The notes: generated by a model not told the origin, from the letters alone. Positions 1 to 10,612 are shown, counted from the stretch's first letter. The stretch: 64,000 nt of DNA from an uncultured delta proteobacterium (GCA_903875445.1 CAIQWD010000023.1:19051-83050), one strand, 5' to 3'. Made by a program: numbers and translations.

Positions 1-277
1 TTGAGAACATAATGGTCGGAGTCGGACGGTGGATCATCAGATGCTGCAAGGCAGTCATCCCGTCCATGAGAGGCATTTCAAGATCAAGGAGAATTACCGA
101 CGGATTGGTTTTCAAAACCATATCGAGGGCTTCAATACCGTTTTGTGCCTCCCCAACGATGATAATATCCTGACAATCTTCTAAGATATCTCGAAGGAAC
201 CGCCGAAAAACCAGCGAATCATCGACTATCAGAAGTGATATTTTCGCAGGAGCAGAAGTATTTTGTGCATGATCCAT
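1..277 (-). CDS. CheB-like response regulator, N-terminal receiver (cut by window edge)
   Basis: Translating the minus strand from the ATG at 275-277 gives an open frame that runs off the left edge after 92 codons. It is a CheY-like receiver: the acidic pair is in LLIVDDS, the phospho-acceptor Asp in LLDLEMP, followed by MDGMTAL. The DDS-x-F-R-R-F-L start and the ending HRPTPTIMFS resemble the receiver of CheB, the protein-glutamate methylesterase that demethylates chemoreceptors. The methylesterase domain would lie outside the window, so a stand-alone receiver or another output domain cannot be excluded. It follows nadD in the same direction with a gap of 27 bases and may be the last gene of the obgE-proB-proA-nadD run. 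Confidence 0.6.
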   Translation of the reverse strand, partial: MDHAQNTSAPAKISLLIVDDSLVFRRFLRDILEDCQDIIIVGEAQNGIEALDMVLKTNPSVILLDLEMPLMDGMTALQHLMIHRPTPTIMFS

Positions 278-304
278 AAATAGCCTACCCCTTCGCCGCT
301 CTTA

Positions 305-985
305 TCAATCCATACAAATACAACTCTCTGTTTTGACTTTATTTGGTTGATAAAGAGCATGTTTTTTTATGTATTCAATCACTCCAACCGGAATCTCTTC
401 TTGCGAGATTATCCCTTTACCTACCTTTGCTCTGATATCTGTAGAGCTGTAATCGCCTGGATAGGTTTGGAGGAGAATAATCTCTCTGCAACCGTCTTTT
501 CCCTGCCAGGAACTGCCATGTTCGACATAGTGCAATTTTCCCAGGAATTCGCTGAATCGCTCGACATTATAGTCTTTGCGCTTAGCAACGATGAGGGTCA
601 CCCGGCGTAGTATTTCTTCATATGATCTCCAGGATAAAAGGTCCAGAAAAGCATCGCCACCTATTATAAAGAATAAATCCACTTCAGGAGGAAAGGTCTG
701 GCCAATCGCTCGTAAGGTATCGATGGTATACGAAGGGGGCGGCAGTTTTCCCTCGATTGTCGTGCAAGAAAATCGCTTATTATTCCCGCCGGCTATTTGC
801 AACATGGCAACCCGATGAGAGAAAGAGACTATTGATGCCCCGTCCTTATGAGGAGGATGACCGGAAGGAATAAAAATAATTTGATCCAGGCTGCACTCGG
901 CCATAGCCGCATTGGCCAATTGCAGATGGCCGAAATGAACGGGGTTAAACGTTCCCCCCAGCAGTCCTATTCTCCTTGTGGTCAC
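305..985 (-). CDS. nadD: Nicotinate-nucleotide adenylyltransferase
   Basis: Transfers AMP from ATP to nicotinate mononucleotide, giving deamido-NAD in cytoplasmic NAD synthesis. The 226-aa protein begins with the nucleotidyltransferase signature GGTFNPVHFGHL at about residues 10-21 and has the downstream SSTDIR motif near residue 183, both typical of NadD. Length is normal for the family (about 190-220 aa). The start codon is GTG and overlaps the proA stop as GTGA, so translation is probably coupled to proA. In many bacteria obgE, proA/proB and nadD are neighbours, and that order is kept here. The last 20 or so residues are a poorly conserved tail. Confidence 0.93.
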   Translation of the reverse strand: MTTRRIGLLGGTFNPVHFGHLQLANAAMAECSLDQIIFIPSGHPPHKDGASIVSFSHRVAMLQIAGGNNKRFSCTTIEGKLPPPSYTIDTLRAIGQTFPPEVDLFFIIGGDAFLDLLSWRSYEEILRRVTLIVAKRKDYNVERFSEFLGKLHYVEHGSSWQGKDGCREIILLQTYPGDYSSTDIRAKVGKGIISQEEIPVGVIEYIKKHALYQPNKVKTESCICMD

Positions 986-2238
986 TCTCTTACCTGCCCC
1001 TGACCATAGACAATAAATTTGCGAGTCGTCAGTTCCTCAAGTCCCATTGGGCCGTAGGCGTGCAATTTTGTCGTGCTGATCCCTATCTCGGCCCCCAGAC
1101 CGAGCTGCCCGCCGTCATTAAATCGCGTGGAGGCGTTTATCATGACTGCCGAAGCGTCTATCTCGCCTAAGAATCTTTGCGCCGTGCTATAATTTTCAGT
1201 GACAATTGTCTCGGTATGTCGCGATCCGTATTTCTGAATATATGCTTTGGCCTCGTCGAAATCCTTGACCACCTTGACACAAAGGGTGAGATCGAGAAAT
1301 TCCGTACCCCAATCACTTTCGCTGGCACTGCCGATTTGTGCGGATATAGCCGTGCTTTGTGGACAACCGCGTAATTCCACCCCTTTTTCGGCAAGCGCGG
1401 CAGCCAGGACCGGGAGATACGCGGCAGCAACATCCTGGTGGATAAGTAATCCCTCCAGGGCGTTACATACCCCTGGCCTGTGGGTTTTTGAATTAATCAC
1501 CAGAGGTACCGCCTTCTCAAGGTCCGCATCCCTATCGACGAAAATATGACAAACGCCCTTATAGTGCTTGAGGACGGGAATACGTGAATTCTGGGCAACA
1601 AAACGGATCAGGCTCTCTCCTCCACGAGGGATTACCAAGTCGATGAGTTCATCCTGGGTGAGGAGAATATCGATTGCCTGTCGATCGGTCACCGGGATGA
1701 CTTGCACGGCATCCTCGTCGACACCTTGGGAAATGAGTGCTTTCTTCAGAATCCCGGCGAGGGCAAGGTTGGAATGAATTGCCTCCGAGCCGCCGCGGAG
1801 GATAACCGCATTGCCGGTCTTCAGGCAGAGGGCAGCGGCATCGACGGTAACATTAGGCCTAGATTCATAGATCATGGCGATGACTCCAAGAGGCACCCGC
1901 ATCCTGCCGACCAGCATACCGTTTGGCCGTTTGACAAAATCTTCGATCTTGCCTATCGGATCCGGCAGTGCACAGAGTTCGTGGAGTGCAGTTACCATGG
2001 AGTTGATGACCGTATCCGTCAACCGCAGTCGATCGAGCATCGCCGCTGACAACCCTTTTTCAGTCCCAAGCTGCAGATCTTTGTTGTTGGCGCTTTGCAG
2101 TGCCTCTTCCTCTTTAAGCAACAAATCGGCAACGCGTATAAGGACACGGTTTTTTGTAATCGTTGATAGAGACAATAAAGAGGATGACGCAACCTTGGCG
2201 CGCCGGGCTACATCGAGAATCGTTTGTTCAAGTGTCAT
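982..2238 (-). CDS. proA: Gamma-glutamyl phosphate reductase
   Basis: Second step of proline synthesis: NADPH-dependent reduction of L-glutamyl 5-phosphate to glutamate 5-semialdehyde. The 418-aa protein has full family length. It shows an aldehyde-dehydrogenase fold with the catalytic cysteine in RPGVCNALEG at about residue 257, the PRGGESLIRF segment at about 205, and a C-terminal region with GLGAEIGIST at about 380. It lies 39 bases downstream of proB, whose product it uses directly, and its stop codon overlaps the GTG start of nadD. With proC at 53418 the window encodes the whole glutamate-to-proline route. Confidence 0.95.
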   Translation of the reverse strand: MTLEQTILDVARRAKVASSSLLSLSTITKNRVLIRVADLLLKEEEALQSANNKDLQLGTEKGLSAAMLDRLRLTDTVINSMVTALHELCALPDPIGKIEDFVKRPNGMLVGRMRVPLGVIAMIYESRPNVTVDAAALCLKTGNAVILRGGSEAIHSNLALAGILKKALISQGVDEDAVQVIPVTDRQAIDILLTQDELIDLVIPRGGESLIRFVAQNSRIPVLKHYKGVCHIFVDRDADLEKAVPLVINSKTHRPGVCNALEGLLIHQDVAAAYLPVLAAALAEKGVELRGCPQSTAISAQIGSASESDWGTEFLDLTLCVKVVKDFDEAKAYIQKYGSRHTETIVTENYSTAQRFLGEIDASAVMINASTRFNDGGQLGLGAEIGISTTKLHAYGPMGLEELTTRKFIVYGQGQVRE

Positions 2239-2277
2239 GGAGCAACCTTTATCGTGAGAAATCTTCTGCAGGAGTGA

Positions 2278-4525
<2,248 letters not shown>

Positions 4526-4580
4526 AGTCCCGCATGAACCACTCTTGGAGTGATTCTTGGAAAGCTATACTTAAAACTGA

Positions 4581-4838
4581 TCAGGCTTGCAAATAGACAC
4601 TGACTCGTTTCTTATCTTTCCCAAAATCTTCGTAGGTAACCACACCATCAACCTTGGCGAAAAGCGTATAATCCCGTCCGCAACCAACGTTGGTTCCCGG
4701 ATGAATCTTTGTGCCAAGTTGTCGAACCAGTATATTGCCGGCTTTCACTACTTGGCCACCAAATCGTTTGACACCTCGCCTCTGCCCGCCACTATCACGA
4801 CCGTTGCGTGAACTTCCACCTGCTTTCTTATGAGCCAT
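4581..4838 (-). CDS. rpmA: 50S ribosomal protein L27
   Basis: L27 is a component of the large subunit near the peptidyl transferase centre. The 85-aa product begins [16 protein letters not shown] and has the [18 protein letters not shown] core, which is diagnostic. It starts directly with the mature-type N-terminus and lacks the Firmicutes cleavable leader. It is the second gene of the rplU-rpmA unit, 73 bases after rplU, with an AAGGAG-like ribosome binding site (reverse complement of ctccttcat). Confidence 0.97.
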   Translation of the reverse strand: MAHKKAGGSSRNGRDSGGQRRGVKRFGGQVVKAGNILVRQLGTKIHPGTNVGCGRDYTLFAKVDGVVTYEDFGKDKKRVSVYLQA

Positions 4839-4911
4839 TTCCTACTCCTTCATTTCAACGGAAAAAACACCCGCTGCCTTTATAATATACCCTTAAAATA
4901 AAATGCACCTA

Positions 4912-5223
4912 TTATGCAGATATGGCTTCAATTTGCAAAGCGGTGTAAGATTGTCTATGGCCTCTTCTCAGTCGATACCCTTGGCGACGTTTTTTCTTGA
5001 AAACGATTACCTTTTTGGCTCTGCCCTGTTCTGCAATCTTGGCGGTAACTTTGGCGTTTTCAAGAACCGGCTGACCAACCTTAACACTATCGCCGTCAAC
5101 GACCATTAATACATCATTCAGGTCGATGCTCTCGCCGATATTGCCTTCGAGTTTCTCCACCCGAACCTGATCTCCACATGCAACTTGATACTGTTTCCCG
5201 CCGGTACGAACTATCGCATACAT
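4912..5223 (-). CDS. rplU: 50S ribosomal protein L21
   Basis: Large-subunit protein that contacts 23S rRNA and L20. The start was set at the ATG of MYAIVRTGGKQY (103 aa, the normal length), preceded by an AGAGG ribosome binding site eight bases upstream; an upstream ATG in frame would add 19 residues with no family counterpart. The KKRRQGYRLRRGHRQ segment at the C-terminal end is the usual basic signature. It is transcribed from the sigma70-type promoter at 5295-5323 together with rpmA. Confidence 0.97.
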   Translation of the reverse strand: MYAIVRTGGKQYQVACGDQVRVEKLEGNIGESIDLNDVLMVVDGDSVKVGQPVLENAKVTAKIAEQGRAKKVIVFKKKRRQGYRLRRGHRQSYTALQIEAISA

Positions 5224-5294
5224 ATAATGAACCTCTTTTGAGTAAATCTTCTCTATTGTTAGCCTGTGACTGTGAATCATTGCAAGAACTCGGC

Positions 5295-5323
5295 ATTAAA
5301 CCCATTTGTGCTGATTTTGTCAA
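5295..5323 (-). promoter_or_regulatory. Sigma70-type promoter of rplU-rpmA
   Basis: On the minus strand a perfect TTGACA (5323-5318) is separated by 17 bases from TTTAAT (5300-5295), a five-of-six match to the -10 box. The predicted start near 5288 gives a leader of about 65 bases before rplU. Confidence 0.75.
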
Positions 5324-5412
5324 CACATTTCCTCCCGGCAAATTCACAATCAAACAGCCTGGAGAATGAGTTCGTAACAATGGAGATCGGCAAAGCACGA
5401 GATCACCTGCCC

Positions 5413-5445
5413 GAGAGTATCCACACGTACATTGTGGATACTCTC
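5413..5445. repeat. Perfect 12-bp inverted repeat between the AP2-like gene and rplU
   Basis: GAGAGTATCCAC is followed after nine bases by its exact complement GTGGATACTCTC. No T-run follows on either strand, so it is not a classical intrinsic terminator. It lies 26 bases beyond the stop of the AP2-like gene and about 90 bases upstream of the rplU promoter, and could end or stabilise the AP2 transcript, or bind a dimeric regulator. Confidence 0.6.
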
Positions 5446-5471
5446 AGGAATAAGGTCATGGCAAGAAAGAA

Positions 5472-5918
5472 TTAGCCGGCAAATTCCAGTCTGGCCTTTT
5501 CTTTTTCCGAACGAATAACACAGGCGCGAGTAAATGCAGCCTTTTTCCCATGTTTAGCGATGGAAACCGATGTCTTACCCTGTTTGCCCTGATGGGTGAC
5601 CCAACTCACTTCGTATCTATTGAGCTTGTCGTTAAGACGAACCCCAACAACACCGGTACTGGAATTGCTTACAGTAACCATATGTTTATTGGTGCGGATC
5701 TTACCAAGTTTTTTCTCAGTTTTGTCGCGCCAGGAAATTGCCGACAACAAACTGGAATACCGTCCGCCACATTTTCTGTCGGAGAAAAATTTGGAATGTG
5801 TTCTGCCGAGAAATCTGACTCTGACATACCACCCATGGGTCCTCTTTGACTCCTGATCGATCCTTGCTATATCTTTATGTTTTTCAAGGAGCAATTTTTG
5901 CTTTTTGTCGTCTTCCAT
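5472..5918 (-). CDS. Tandem AP2/ERF-like DNA-binding protein
   Basis: A 148-aa basic protein that appears to contain two AP2-like domains. The first (about residues 17-65) has the pattern IARIDQ, HGWYVRV, FLGRTHSKFFSD, GGRYSSLLSAISWRD. The second (about 85-140) has GVVGVRLN, YEVSWV, GKTSVSIAKHGKKAAF and a final helix with CVIR. Proteins of this kind in Desulfobacterota are often labelled pathogenesis-related transcriptional factor/ERF. The usual expectation is DNA binding by a three-stranded sheet, either as regulators or as mobile-element-derived domains; no nuclease domain is visible here. A GAGG ribosome binding site lies eight bases before the ATG. It stands alone between rplU and the divergent mazG. 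Function and target are unknown. Confidence 0.65.
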   Translation of the reverse strand: MEDDKKQKLLLEKHKDIARIDQESKRTHGWYVRVRFLGRTHSKFFSDRKCGGRYSSLLSAISWRDKTEKKLGKIRTNKHMVTVSNSSTGVVGVRLNDKLNRYEVSWVTHQGKQGKTSVSIAKHGKKAAFTRACVIRSEKEKARLEFAG

Positions 5919-6201
5919 AAACGTACCTCAAAATGATTTTTTTACTATTGCTCACCAAGGCGTGAACACCCTAATGCCAAAGATGCCTCTTTACAAATGT
6001 ACATTTCAAAAAATCGTGGTATCGTGTTCAGGCAAATGCACAAAACCTGACAATGTCCTCCAGCACAGCTACTTAGTTGGTCAGGAGCACAATGTCAACT
6101 GTTTTTTTAGTCAGGAGTGAAATAAATATGCTGGATTTTCAGTAGCCCTGGCATTTTCTCTTAAAATTTTAGCCAATTATTCATCCTAACATCAATATTT
6201 T

Positions 6202-6585
6202 ATGATCGACAACAATATGCAACTGCAACACCTCTTGGATACCATAGACACCCTTCGGGGCGAACAGGGATGTCCATGGGATAGAAAACAAACAAGCACC
6301 AGTCTGAAAAAATATCTTCAAGCGGAGTGTGATGAACTTCTAGCCGCAATCAATAATGATGATCACGATAACATTTGCGAAGAACTTGGGGATGTCCTCT
6401 ATGTCCTCATCATGATCGCCAAGATCAATAACGATCTGGGAATGTTCTCTCTTAAAGACGTCCTTGAATCGATCAATGCGAAACTCATTCGTCGCCATCC
6501 CCATGTATTCGCCGGTCAAACATACGAAAACGAAGAACAACTCACCGCCCAATGGCAGGCAATCAAGGCCAAGGAGAAGAAATAA
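6202..6585 (+). CDS. MazG-like nucleotide pyrophosphohydrolase (single domain)
   Basis: Predicted all-alpha NTP pyrophosphohydrolase that hydrolyses (d)NTPs to monophosphates, a house-cleaning role. The 127-aa protein has the MazG hallmarks: LRGEQGCPWDRKQT near residue 18, the metal-binding ECDELL helix near 42 and EELGDVLYVLI near 60, then RRHPHVF near 97. E. coli MazG is about 263 aa with two such domains, so this is a one-domain form, as is common in Desulfobacterota. It is divergent from the AP2-like gene and ends nine bases before the promoter of the ribosomal operon. Confidence 0.85.
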   Translation: MIDNNMQLQHLLDTIDTLRGEQGCPWDRKQTSTSLKKYLQAECDELLAAINNDDHDNICEELGDVLYVLIMIAKINNDLGMFSLKDVLESINAKLIRRHPHVFAGQTYENEEQLTAQWQAIKAKEKK

Positions 6586-6593
6586 AATAGTAT

Positions 6594-6622
6594 TTGACAC
6601 TACAAGGTCTCCTTTGTAATAT
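6594..6622 (+). promoter_or_regulatory. Sigma70-type promoter of the rpsF operon
   Basis: Perfect TTGACA (6594-6599), 17-base spacer, then TAATAT (6617-6622). Transcription would begin near 6629, giving a leader of about 150 bases before rpsF. Confidence 0.75.
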
Positions 6623-6628
6623 ATTCAG

Positions 6629-6779
6629 TTTTTATTCTCTAGCAAACCGAAACAACTCTTCGGCTGCTAATTGTTGTTTTTTTACCTTCTCGCTCTCTGC
6701 CAAGCAGCAAAGTGTGGGGGCCGAAACATGCGAAGGCATTGCTCTTCGTAAAAAAAGTGAGTCCATGAGGAGGAACCAC
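6629..6779 (+). promoter_or_regulatory. rpsF leader, candidate S6:S18 autoregulatory RNA
   Basis: The leader between the promoter and rpsF contains a CCGAAAC segment (6721-6727) directly followed by a seven-pair hairpin (arms 6729-6735 and 6744-6750, eight-base loop), then an A-run and the GAGGAGG ribosome binding site. Leaders of rpsF-rpsR operons in many phyla bind the S6:S18 complex through a CCG element; the position and the CCG fit, but I did not match the full consensus structure. Confidence 0.3.
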
Positions 6780-7205
6780 ATGCGTAGGTATGAAACGATC
6801 TTTATTCTTCGTCCCAGTGTTGGAGAAGAAGAGATCAGCAGGATCATTGGAAGTACCACACAGATCATTCTCGGTGAGAAGGGCTGTATCATCGAATTGA
6901 ACAGATGGGGTATGAAAAAACTGGCTTATCTTATTAAAAAAGAAAGCTTGGGTTATTATGTTTTTTGCGACTTTGCCGGAACTCCCGATGCTGTTGCGGA
7001 AATCGAACGAAAGTTCAGAATTGATGACTTGGTATTGAAATACATGACCATTAAAACCGCTGGATCGATAAACGAAGAACAGATCCAGTCGGCGATTGCT
7101 GCAGTAGCGGAAAAAGCGACTGCTGTGGTAGATGGAGATACCGAAGACACTGAACCTGAGCATTTAGTCGAAGAGGAACAAGAAGAGGAAACTGACGAGG
7201 AATAG
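6780..7205 (+). CDS. rpsF: 30S ribosomal protein S6
   Basis: Small-subunit protein that binds 16S rRNA as a heterodimer with S18. The start was set at the ATG of MRRYETIFILRP, which has GAGGAGG six bases upstream; the longer open frame upstream covers the promoter and is not coding. The 141-aa product carries the typical MKKLAYLIKKE and YYVFCDF strands and ends in a long acidic tail rich in Glu and Asp (about the last 25 residues), a common variable feature of S6. It opens the rpsF-rpsR-DUF2232-rplI operon. Confidence 0.96.
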   Translation: MRRYETIFILRPSVGEEEISRIIGSTTQIILGEKGCIIELNRWGMKKLAYLIKKESLGYYVFCDFAGTPDAVAEIERKFRIDDLVLKYMTIKTAGSINEEQIQSAIAAVAEKATAVVDGDTEDTEPEHLVEEEQEEETDEE

Positions 7206-7250
7206 CGTCAAGCGATTCTCAAGATATTTTTTTGACCAGGGAGACACATC

Positions 7251-7496
7251 ATGGCACAAAGACCACAAAAAAAGCTTTTTACTCGAAAGAAAACCTGCAG
7301 GTTTTGCGGCGACAAGGAGCTTGCTATTGACTATAAGGACGTTAAAACATTAAGAAATTTTGTATCCGAAAGGGGTAAAATAATCCCCCGAAGGATCATT
7401 GGCACCTGCGCTACCCATCAACGTCAGTTGTGTGAAGCGATTAAGCAGGCAAGACAAATCGCCTTTTTACCATATTCAGGATCTGCTCAGGGTTAA
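7251..7496 (+). CDS. rpsR: 30S ribosomal protein S18
   Basis: 81-aa small-subunit protein, partner of S6. Diagnostic segments are [18 protein letters not shown] and [10 protein letters not shown]; the latter is the conserved C-terminal motif. It is the Zn-type form with CRFCGD near residue 16. Second gene of the ribosomal operon, 45 bases after rpsF, with a GGGAG ribosome binding site. Confidence 0.97.
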   Translation: MAQRPQKKLFTRKKTCRFCGDKELAIDYKDVKTLRNFVSERGKIIPRRIIGTCATHQRQLCEAIKQARQIAFLPYSGSAQG

Positions 7497-7523
7497 CGAC
7501 AGAGAAGGGAAAGAGGGTCGAAC

Positions 7524-8495
7524 GTGGTGAGCCAGGGTTATCAGCAACCCGAAATCAGGAGTATTTTAATTATTATCCTGCTGGTTTCGTTGGCCCTGGT
7601 GCTCCCCGGAGTACAATGGTCTCTGTTCGGTTGGACGTACATACTTCTGCCTTTGTTTGCATTTTTTCTGTTTGGCAGGTTCGGTGGCAGCACCGGAAAA
7701 AAATTGTTGCTGACAGCCGCTGCAATTTCACTTGTAGCCAATCTGTTACTGGGAAGTTTTGATCTTTTTCTCTTCTCCAGTGCCATGCTTCTTCCGGGGT
7801 TTGTGCTTCATCGTTCAGCGGATCGAGGCGAATTGCCTTCCTTGAGCGGGCTCAAAGGGTGTCTGGCGCTTACCGGGGGCTGGCTGATTGCACTCGCTAT
7901 TACCGCAGCCGGTTCTGAGGTATCGGTATACAGCCAAATGCTGCTTACCTTGGATCAGGCCTTAACGGAAGCATTGGCACAATATCGGCAGAGTGACGGT
8001 ATTTCTGCTGAAGCACTTGTCGTCATTGATGCGACAATCACTCAGATGAAGGTGGTTATCCCGGCGATAATGCCTGGCATTCTCGGCAGCATTGTCCTTT
8101 TTATCACCTGGATGACAATGGTTCTTGGCAATATTTTGCTTGCAAGAACGAGCGGTTTTACGGCATGGCCAAATTTTCGTAGGTGGTCATTACCGGAGAA
8201 GCTCATCTGGGCAGTCATTGCCATGGGCACTTTAATTCTGATTCCCGTTGAACCATTGCCGAGAATCGGGATTAACTGTATTTTGTTATTGATGATAATT
8301 TACTGTTTTCAAGGTTTGTCGATAACAGTCTTTTTCATGAACAAATGGAAAGTCCCCCTCCTGCTTCGATCATTTTTTTATGTTATGATCATTTTTCAGT
8401 CTTTGGGGACCTTGGTTCTGTTGTTTTTCGGGATTGCCGATATCTGGCTGGATTTTCGCAAACTGAAAACTGACGCGGCAACCGGAAACTCATAA
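7524..8495 (+). CDS. DUF2232 (YybS-like) integral membrane protein
   Basis: A 323-aa hydrophobic protein with about eight predicted membrane segments in two blocks: residues 8-105 contain several short helices, 120-140 one, and 185-310 the rest, separated by a soluble stretch around 140-175. This layout matches DUF2232 (YybS-like) proteins, which are encoded between rpsR and rplI in many Desulfobacterota. A transport-like role has been guessed for the family, but no function is established. Start is GTG at 7524 (a second GTG follows directly), preceded by AGAGGG. The ribosomal context probably reflects constitutive expression rather than a ribosomal role. Confidence 0.75.
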   Translation: MVSQGYQQPEIRSILIIILLVSLALVLPGVQWSLFGWTYILLPLFAFFLFGRFGGSTGKKLLLTAAAISLVANLLLGSFDLFLFSSAMLLPGFVLHRSADRGELPSLSGLKGCLALTGGWLIALAITAAGSEVSVYSQMLLTLDQALTEALAQYRQSDGISAEALVVIDATITQMKVVIPAIMPGILGSIVLFITWMTMVLGNILLARTSGFTAWPNFRRWSLPEKLIWAVIAMGTLILIPVEPLPRIGINCILLLMIIYCFQGLSITVFFMNKWKVPLLLRSFFYVMIIFQSLGTLVLLFFGIADIWLDFRKLKTDAATGNS

Positions 8496-8580
8496 ATCGT
8501 TGTTTGCTAAGCTGTTGAAAATGCTTCTGTTGCGCGTTTCACGGTTTATAAGAAATAGAGGAAAAGGAGTTTAAAAAAAA

Positions 8581-9033
8581 ATGGAACTCATCTTAAAAGA
8601 AACAATCAGTTCTCTTGGCCAGGAAGGCGAGGTAGTGAAAGTAAAACCGGGGTATGGTCGAAATTACCTTTTGCCTCAGGGCAAAGCGGTCATGGCAACC
8701 TCCAATAACTTGGCTGCTCTGGAAAAAAACAGAGCGATTATTGCGGCACGCCTTGCTAAAGAACTGAAAATTGCTGAGGAAATTGCCAAAAAGATTTCCG
8801 GTCTTGCAATAGTTATTGAGCAACTGGCAGGTGATGACGAGCGTCTTTTCGGCTCCGTCACCAGTGCCGACATCTGTGCCAAACTCGCGACTTTTGGTGT
8901 GCAGATCGACAAAAAGCAGATCATTCTGGCAGAACCGATAAAAACCCTCGGAATGGCGAAGGTTCAAGTCAAGGTTGGCTACAATGTTACTGCAGAGATC
9001 AATATTAGTGTGGTGCCGATGAAGGCTCAGTAG
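8581..9033 (+). CDS. rplI: 50S ribosomal protein L9
   Basis: L9 binds domain V of 23S rRNA and reaches out from the L1 stalk base. The 150-aa product has full length with the N-terminal domain GQEGEVVKVKPGYGRNYLLPQGKA (split here: KVKPGYGRNYLLP is the RNA-binding signature), a connecting helix around residues 45-75, and a C-terminal domain beginning near LFGSVTSADI. A run of A residues separates the GGAG ribosome binding site from the ATG. Last gene of the operon; a strong terminator follows at 9119. Confidence 0.96.
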   Translation: MELILKETISSLGQEGEVVKVKPGYGRNYLLPQGKAVMATSNNLAALEKNRAIIAARLAKELKIAEEIAKKISGLAIVIEQLAGDDERLFGSVTSADICAKLATFGVQIDKKQIILAEPIKTLGMAKVQVKVGYNVTAEINISVVPMKAQ

Positions 9034-9118
9034 GACAAACCATCCTCGGGTTATCATGAACACCGAGGATATTGTTGTATCCTTCCCCAAGATCCATTGG
9101 CACACTCAGTATCCCATT

Positions 9119-9157
9119 AACACACCTTGAGGCTTTTGACCTTAACGGTGTGTTTTT
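9119..9157 (+). terminator. Intrinsic terminator of the rpsF-rplI operon
   Basis: The arm AACACACCTTGAGG pairs with CCTTAACGGTGTGTT (14 pairs, one bulged C and one G-T pair, seven-base loop), followed by TTTG. It lies 85 bases after the rplI stop and before dnaB. Confidence 0.8.
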
Positions 9158-9223
9158 GTTTAAGGACTTGTTTCTTGCACCGCTTGGAAAAGATCACCAG
9201 CCTTGCTAAATTTTCGTCTCATA

Positions 9224-10612
9224 ATGAATGATTACCCGCCAATGAATGAATCAAACAAAACCGCGTTTCCTGCCAGAATACCGCCCCAGAACATTGAGGC
9301 AGAGCAGGCGGTTCTTGGTTCGATCCTGCTCAAGGCCGATGTGTTCAGTGTGGTTTTGGAAATTCTTAAAACGGGTGATTTTTATAAAGACGGTCATAAA
9401 CTCATCTTTGAGGCAATGATTGATCTCTTTGAGAAAAATGAACCTCTCGATCTCCTGACTGTCTCCAATCGGTTGCGCGATATCAATAAAATAGACCAGG
9501 TTGGCGGCCCAACCTATCTTGCTTCCCTCACCTCTATCGTTCCGGTGACGGCAAATATCGCAAGTTACGCAAAGATCATTCGCGAAAAATCGATTCTCAG
9601 AAGGCTGATATCGGTGAATACCGATATTGCCGCCCGCTGTTTCGAGGAGCAAAATGACATCGATCTTCTCGTCGACAGAGCCGAGCAAGCCATCTTTGAT
9701 ATCGCCGGGACAAAGGGTGATCAGAATTTCACTCCGATAAAAACCATTGTCCCCAAGGCCTTTGCTATGGTCGAGCAGCTCTATAAAAGAAAAGAACTGA
9801 TCACCGGCGTCCCTACAGGCTACGTGGAAATTGACAGAATGACCGCAGGCTTACAGCCGTCAGACCTCATTATTATCGCTGCCAGGCCATCCATGGGCAA
9901 GACTTCCTTTGCCATGAACATCGCTCAACATGCGGCCCTTGTTGAAAAAATCGGAGTTGCCGTTTTCAGTCTGGAGATGTCGAAAGAACAGCTGGTAATG
10001 CGTTTGTTGAGTTCCGTCGGCAGAATCGACTCTCAGCGAATACGTACCGGCAAATTACGCAGTGACGATTGGCCAAAACTTACCCGAGCAGTGGGGATGC
10101 TTTCTGAAGCCCCAATGTTTATCGATGACTCCCCGGCAATTTCCGTCCTGGAAATGCGCGCCAAAATCAGACGCCTGGCATCCCAATACCAAATCGGACT
10201 GGTCATCGTCGATTACCTGCAGCTCATGCGGGGCCGAAACGATAGTGAAAATAGAACCCAGGAAATCAGTGAAATTTCCAGATCGCTCAAAGCTCTGGCC
10301 AAGGAACATAATCTTCCGGTTATTGCCCTTTCCCAGTTGAACCGTGGTCTTGAGAGTCGTACCGATAAACGTCCGATGATGGCTGATCTTCGTGAATCCG
10401 GAGCAATCGAGCAGGATGCCGATGTAATCTGTTTTATTTACCGCGACGAAGTTTATAATAAGGCCGAGGATAATCCGGAAAAGGGTATTGCCGAAGTAAT
10501 AATCGGCAAACAACGAAATGGGCCGACCGGGCTTTCCAGATTGACTTTCATTAAAGAATTCACGATGTTTGAGAACATGAGCAGTTTCGATGAACAAGAA
10601 GGGTTCAATTAA
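9224..10612 (+). CDS. dnaB: Replicative DNA helicase DnaB
   Basis: Hexameric 5'-3' helicase at the replication fork. The product (about 462 aa from this start) has the N-terminal DnaB domain (PPQNIEAEQAVLGS near residue 22) and the RecA-like domain with Walker A ARPSMGKTSFA near 225, Walker B IVIVDYLQLM-type segment near 325, and SQLNRGLESR near 372. It has no intein. Several starts are possible: TTG at 9203, ATG at 9224 and ATG at 9242; none has a strong ribosome binding site, and conservation begins only after all three. Frequently found next to rplI, as here. Confidence 0.95.
   Translation: MNDYPPMNESNKTAFPARIPPQNIEAEQAVLGSILLKADVFSVVLEILKTGDFYKDGHKLIFEAMIDLFEKNEPLDLLTVSNRLRDINKIDQVGGPTYLASLTSIVPVTANIASYAKIIREKSILRRLISVNTDIAARCFEEQNDIDLLVDRAEQAIFDIAGTKGDQNFTPIKTIVPKAFAMVEQLYKRKELITGVPTGYVEIDRMTAGLQPSDLIIIAARPSMGKTSFAMNIAQHAALVEKIGVAVFSLEMSKEQLVMRLLSSVGRIDSQRIRTGKLRSDDWPKLTRAVGMLSEAPMFIDDSPAISVLEMRAKIRRLASQYQIGLVIVDYLQLMRGRNDSENRTQEISEISRSLKALAKEHNLPVIALSQLNRGLESRTDKRPMMADLRESGAIEQDADVICFIYRDEVYNKAEDNPEKGIAEVIIGKQRNGPTGLSRLTFIKEFTMFENMSSFDEQEGFN

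Noticed and set aside
5919..6201. Small gene in the gap between the AP2-like gene and mazG
   Set aside because: Open frames here have no ribosome binding site or recognisable protein features; I see only promoter-like A/T-rich sequence.
6594..6779. N-terminal extension of S6 of about 62 residues
   Set aside because: It runs through the promoter and leader; S6 starts at MRRYETIF with a strong ribosome binding site.
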